From Flemingiibacterium sp045634345 (GTDB lineage Bacteria; Bacillota; Clostridia; Oscillospirales; CAG-272): DNA of 7,805 nt. Positions 6,818 through 7,805 of this stretch are shown one piece after another. Location of the stretch: contig JAZRAB010000101.1 of assembly GCA_045634345.1 (NCBI GenBank), forward strand, positions 1 to 7,805. The letters are read 5' to 3'. Below the pieces are notes generated by a model. It made no database searches, had not been told where the DNA came from, and saw only the letters and a list, made by a program, of their open reading frames with translations. Numbering within the stretch: position 1 is the first letter of the stretch; the number at the start of each line of letters is the position of its first letter. Position numbers and translations under genes: made by a program.

Positions 6818-7237
6818 ATGAAAATGCGTGTACTTTATTTAACGGGTAAGAAAAAGCTCATCAATATCGCCGAGCTTATCACCAATAACTATGCAACCGA
6901 AAAGGTGAACTGCATGGATAAAATTCCACCTGCATATTCCTGCGACAAGGAAAGACTTGTGGTCATTCTCGCCACAGTCGGCAAGGATGCGCCAAACTCG
7001 CTTGTACTCTTCTGCAAGGAGCTTACCAAAGCAAGAGCTGCTAATGTAGCGTTCATCATTGACGGTCCTGCCGAGGGTGCTAAGGTGCTCATCGATGCGG
7101 TCAAGGATGCAGGCTCGAATGCAATAGAGGATGTTCTCTACATCAAGGGCGGTCTTCCGTTCCTCGGCGGAGTTAAAGACGAGGAGAAAAAGGCTGTTAC
7201 AGAGTGGATGGATAAGATCTCCGCAAATCTTGCGTAA
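6818..7237 (+). CDS. Small flavodoxin-like fold protein of unknown function
   Basis: I do not recognise a named gene. The 139-residue product has an alternating beta/alpha pattern like small flavodoxin-fold proteins: strand MRVLYLTG at 3-10, helix at about 13-25, strand LVVILATVG at 47-55, helix at 60-72, strand ANVAFIIDG at 75-83, helix at 86-99, strand DVLYIKGG at 105-112, and a final helix at 120-137. The phosphate-binding loop of true flavodoxins (Ser/Thr-rich, TGNT-like) is replaced by TGKKKL at 9-14, so FMN binding is doubtful. Three cysteines are present (32, 42, 66). It has no signal peptide or membrane segment, so it should be cytosolic. The start at 6818 is chosen because GAGAGGG lies about eight bases upstream and a promoter and structured leader precede it. 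An in-frame GTG at 6632 would place those signals inside the gene. The intrinsic terminator at 7243-7272 ends the unit. An unrelated Rossmann-like fold remains possible. Confidence 0.75.
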   Translation: MKMRVLYLTGKKKLINIAELITNNYATEKVNCMDKIPPAYSCDKERLVVILATVGKDAPNSLVLFCKELTKARAANVAFIIDGPAEGAKVLIDAVKDAGSNAIEDVLYIKGGLPFLGGVKDEEKKAVTEWMDKISANLA

Positions 7238-7242
7238 ATCAC

Positions 7243-7272
7243 AAAAAGGCTGAACTGCAGTTCAGCCTTTTT
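7243..7272 (+). terminator. Intrinsic terminator, perfect 30-base palindrome
   Basis: Bases 7243-7257 are the exact reverse complement of 7258-7272. The core is GGCTGAACTG/CAGTTCAGCC, flanked by A5 on the left and T5 on the right. It begins five bases after the stop codon at 7235-7237. The A-stem-T symmetry means it could also end transcription coming from the minus-strand gene at 7387-7803. Confidence 0.92.
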
Positions 7273-7275
7273 ATT

Positions 7276-7312
7276 AAAGCGTATGCCGTACAGATGTGCG
7301 GCATACGCTTTT
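7276..7312. terminator. Second strong hairpin in convergent intergenic region
   Basis: Bases 7276-7288 (AAAGCGTATGCCG) pair perfectly with 7299-7311 (CGGCATACGCTTT), 13 pairs around a ten-base loop. T4 at 7309-7312 gives a short U-tract on the plus strand. On the minus strand the tract is weaker (CTTTAATA). It lies only three bases after the first terminator, so it may be a backup terminator or a transcript-end stabiliser. Confidence 0.55.
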
Positions 7313-7330
7313 GCCATATTAAGTAAAATG

Positions 7331-7363
7331 AAATTCTCCCGTCGCAGTCGGACGGGAGAATTT
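7331..7363 (-). terminator. Third hairpin, candidate terminator of the minus-strand gene
   Basis: Bases 7331-7343 (AAATTCTCCCGTC) pair perfectly with 7351-7363 (GACGGGAGAATTT) around a seven-base loop. Read on the minus strand it starts 23 bases after the stop codon at 7387-7389 and continues into ATTTCATTTTA, an interrupted U-rich tract. This is acceptable but not ideal for an intrinsic terminator. Confidence 0.6.
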
Positions 7364-7386
7364 AAACATTTTATATTTTTTCACAA

Positions 7387-7803
7387 TTATACCCGGCGGC
7401 CGAGCTGGCGTCTTATCTGCGCTGCGGGACTGTTCCTACCTTCTCCCATACGCATACGCCGCGGACGTGCAATCAGTCCGCCGACAAGCGATATGAGGAC
7501 GCATACTGCATATCCGACAGCCATCCATATTGGCGGCACCGGACTAACGGTATCCCCACGAAAAAAGAGTGAAACCAGCCACAGAACAAGAACATAGCCT
7601 GCACCGCCGATAAGAGATGCGGCAATATTGTGGTTTTCATCCGCCCTGAGTGACGTAATGCCGCACACGATTGCACCTACAAGCAGTGCCGCATATGCAA
7701 GTATGCCGACAAGCTTATCGGGATCCTTTGTCGCAAGTGCGGCGGCAGTCATAATAAGAGCGAGCAGTGCCGCACCGCCGATTCCAAACAGCGCCCCTCG
7801 CAA
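7387..7803 (-). CDS. Four-helix membrane protein, TIGR04086/DUF3792-like (may continue past right edge)
   Basis: The visible 138 residues form four hydrophobic segments at about 3-24, 31-51, 60-81 and 91-112. A basic tail (114-138, with RPRRMR and RRQLGRR) follows and is likely cytoplasmic. Glycine-rich helices, the length, and a small hydrophilic loop (52-59, RADENHNI) between helices 2 and 3 resemble the TIGR04086/DUF3792 membrane proteins common in Firmicutes, whose function is unknown to me. That assignment is by pattern only. The first visible codon is TTG at 7801-7803, at the window edge, with no room to see a ribosome site, so the true start probably lies outside. The gene converges on the flavodoxin-like gene. 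There is no functional link to glycogen genes beyond proximity. Confidence 0.7.
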   Translation of the reverse strand: MRGALFGIGGAALLALIMTAAALATKDPDKLVGILAYAALLVGAIVCGITSLRADENHNIAASLIGGAGYVLVLWLVSLFFRGDTVSPVPPIWMAVGYAVCVLISLVGGLIARPRRMRMGEGRNSPAAQIRRQLGRRV

Positions 7804-7805
7804 TG

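Overview
The window reads as a chromosomal segment of a Gram-positive, Clostridia-like bacterium (Firmicutes/Bacillota). The evidence is a co-directional glgC-glgD-glgA-glgP operon that includes GlgD, the non-catalytic ADP-glucose pyrophosphorylase paralogue typical of Firmicutes. Strong AAGGAGG-type ribosome binding sites and an extended -10 promoter fit the same picture. I cannot name a species.

Layout. Bases 1-300 are non-coding, GC-rich (about 68% by hand count) and packed with inverted repeats, including one long-range pairing that would form a pseudoknot. Bases 301-382 are an A-rich, weakly structured lead-in ending in a strong Shine-Dalgarno. Bases 383-6618 hold glgC, glgD, glgA and glgP, with gaps of -1, 3 and 24 bases, so probably one transcription unit. 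Bases 6619-6817 are a second intergenic region. It has a good sigma-A-type promoter and then a short leader that can fold as a compact H-type pseudoknot just ahead of the ribosome binding site. Bases 6818-7237 encode a small protein with a flavodoxin-like pattern but no recognisable flavin-binding loop. Bases 7243-7363 contain three consecutive strong hairpins between convergent genes. Bases 7387-7803 on the minus strand are the 3' part (possibly all) of a four-helix membrane protein gene resembling the TIGR04086/DUF3792 group.

How the genes work together. GlgC, probably modulated by GlgD, makes ADP-glucose from glucose-1-phosphate and ATP. GlgA transfers the glucose to a growing alpha-1,4-glucan. 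GlgP shortens the glucan by phosphorolysis and returns glucose-1-phosphate. The operon therefore covers synthesis and degradation of linear glycogen chains. No branching (glgB) or debranching enzyme lies in the window.

The most interesting material is non-coding: the hairpin-dense block before glgC, and the small pseudoknot leader before the flavodoxin-like gene. Neither matches an RNA family I can recognise by eye. The protein genes are mostly ordinary, with a few residue-level oddities.
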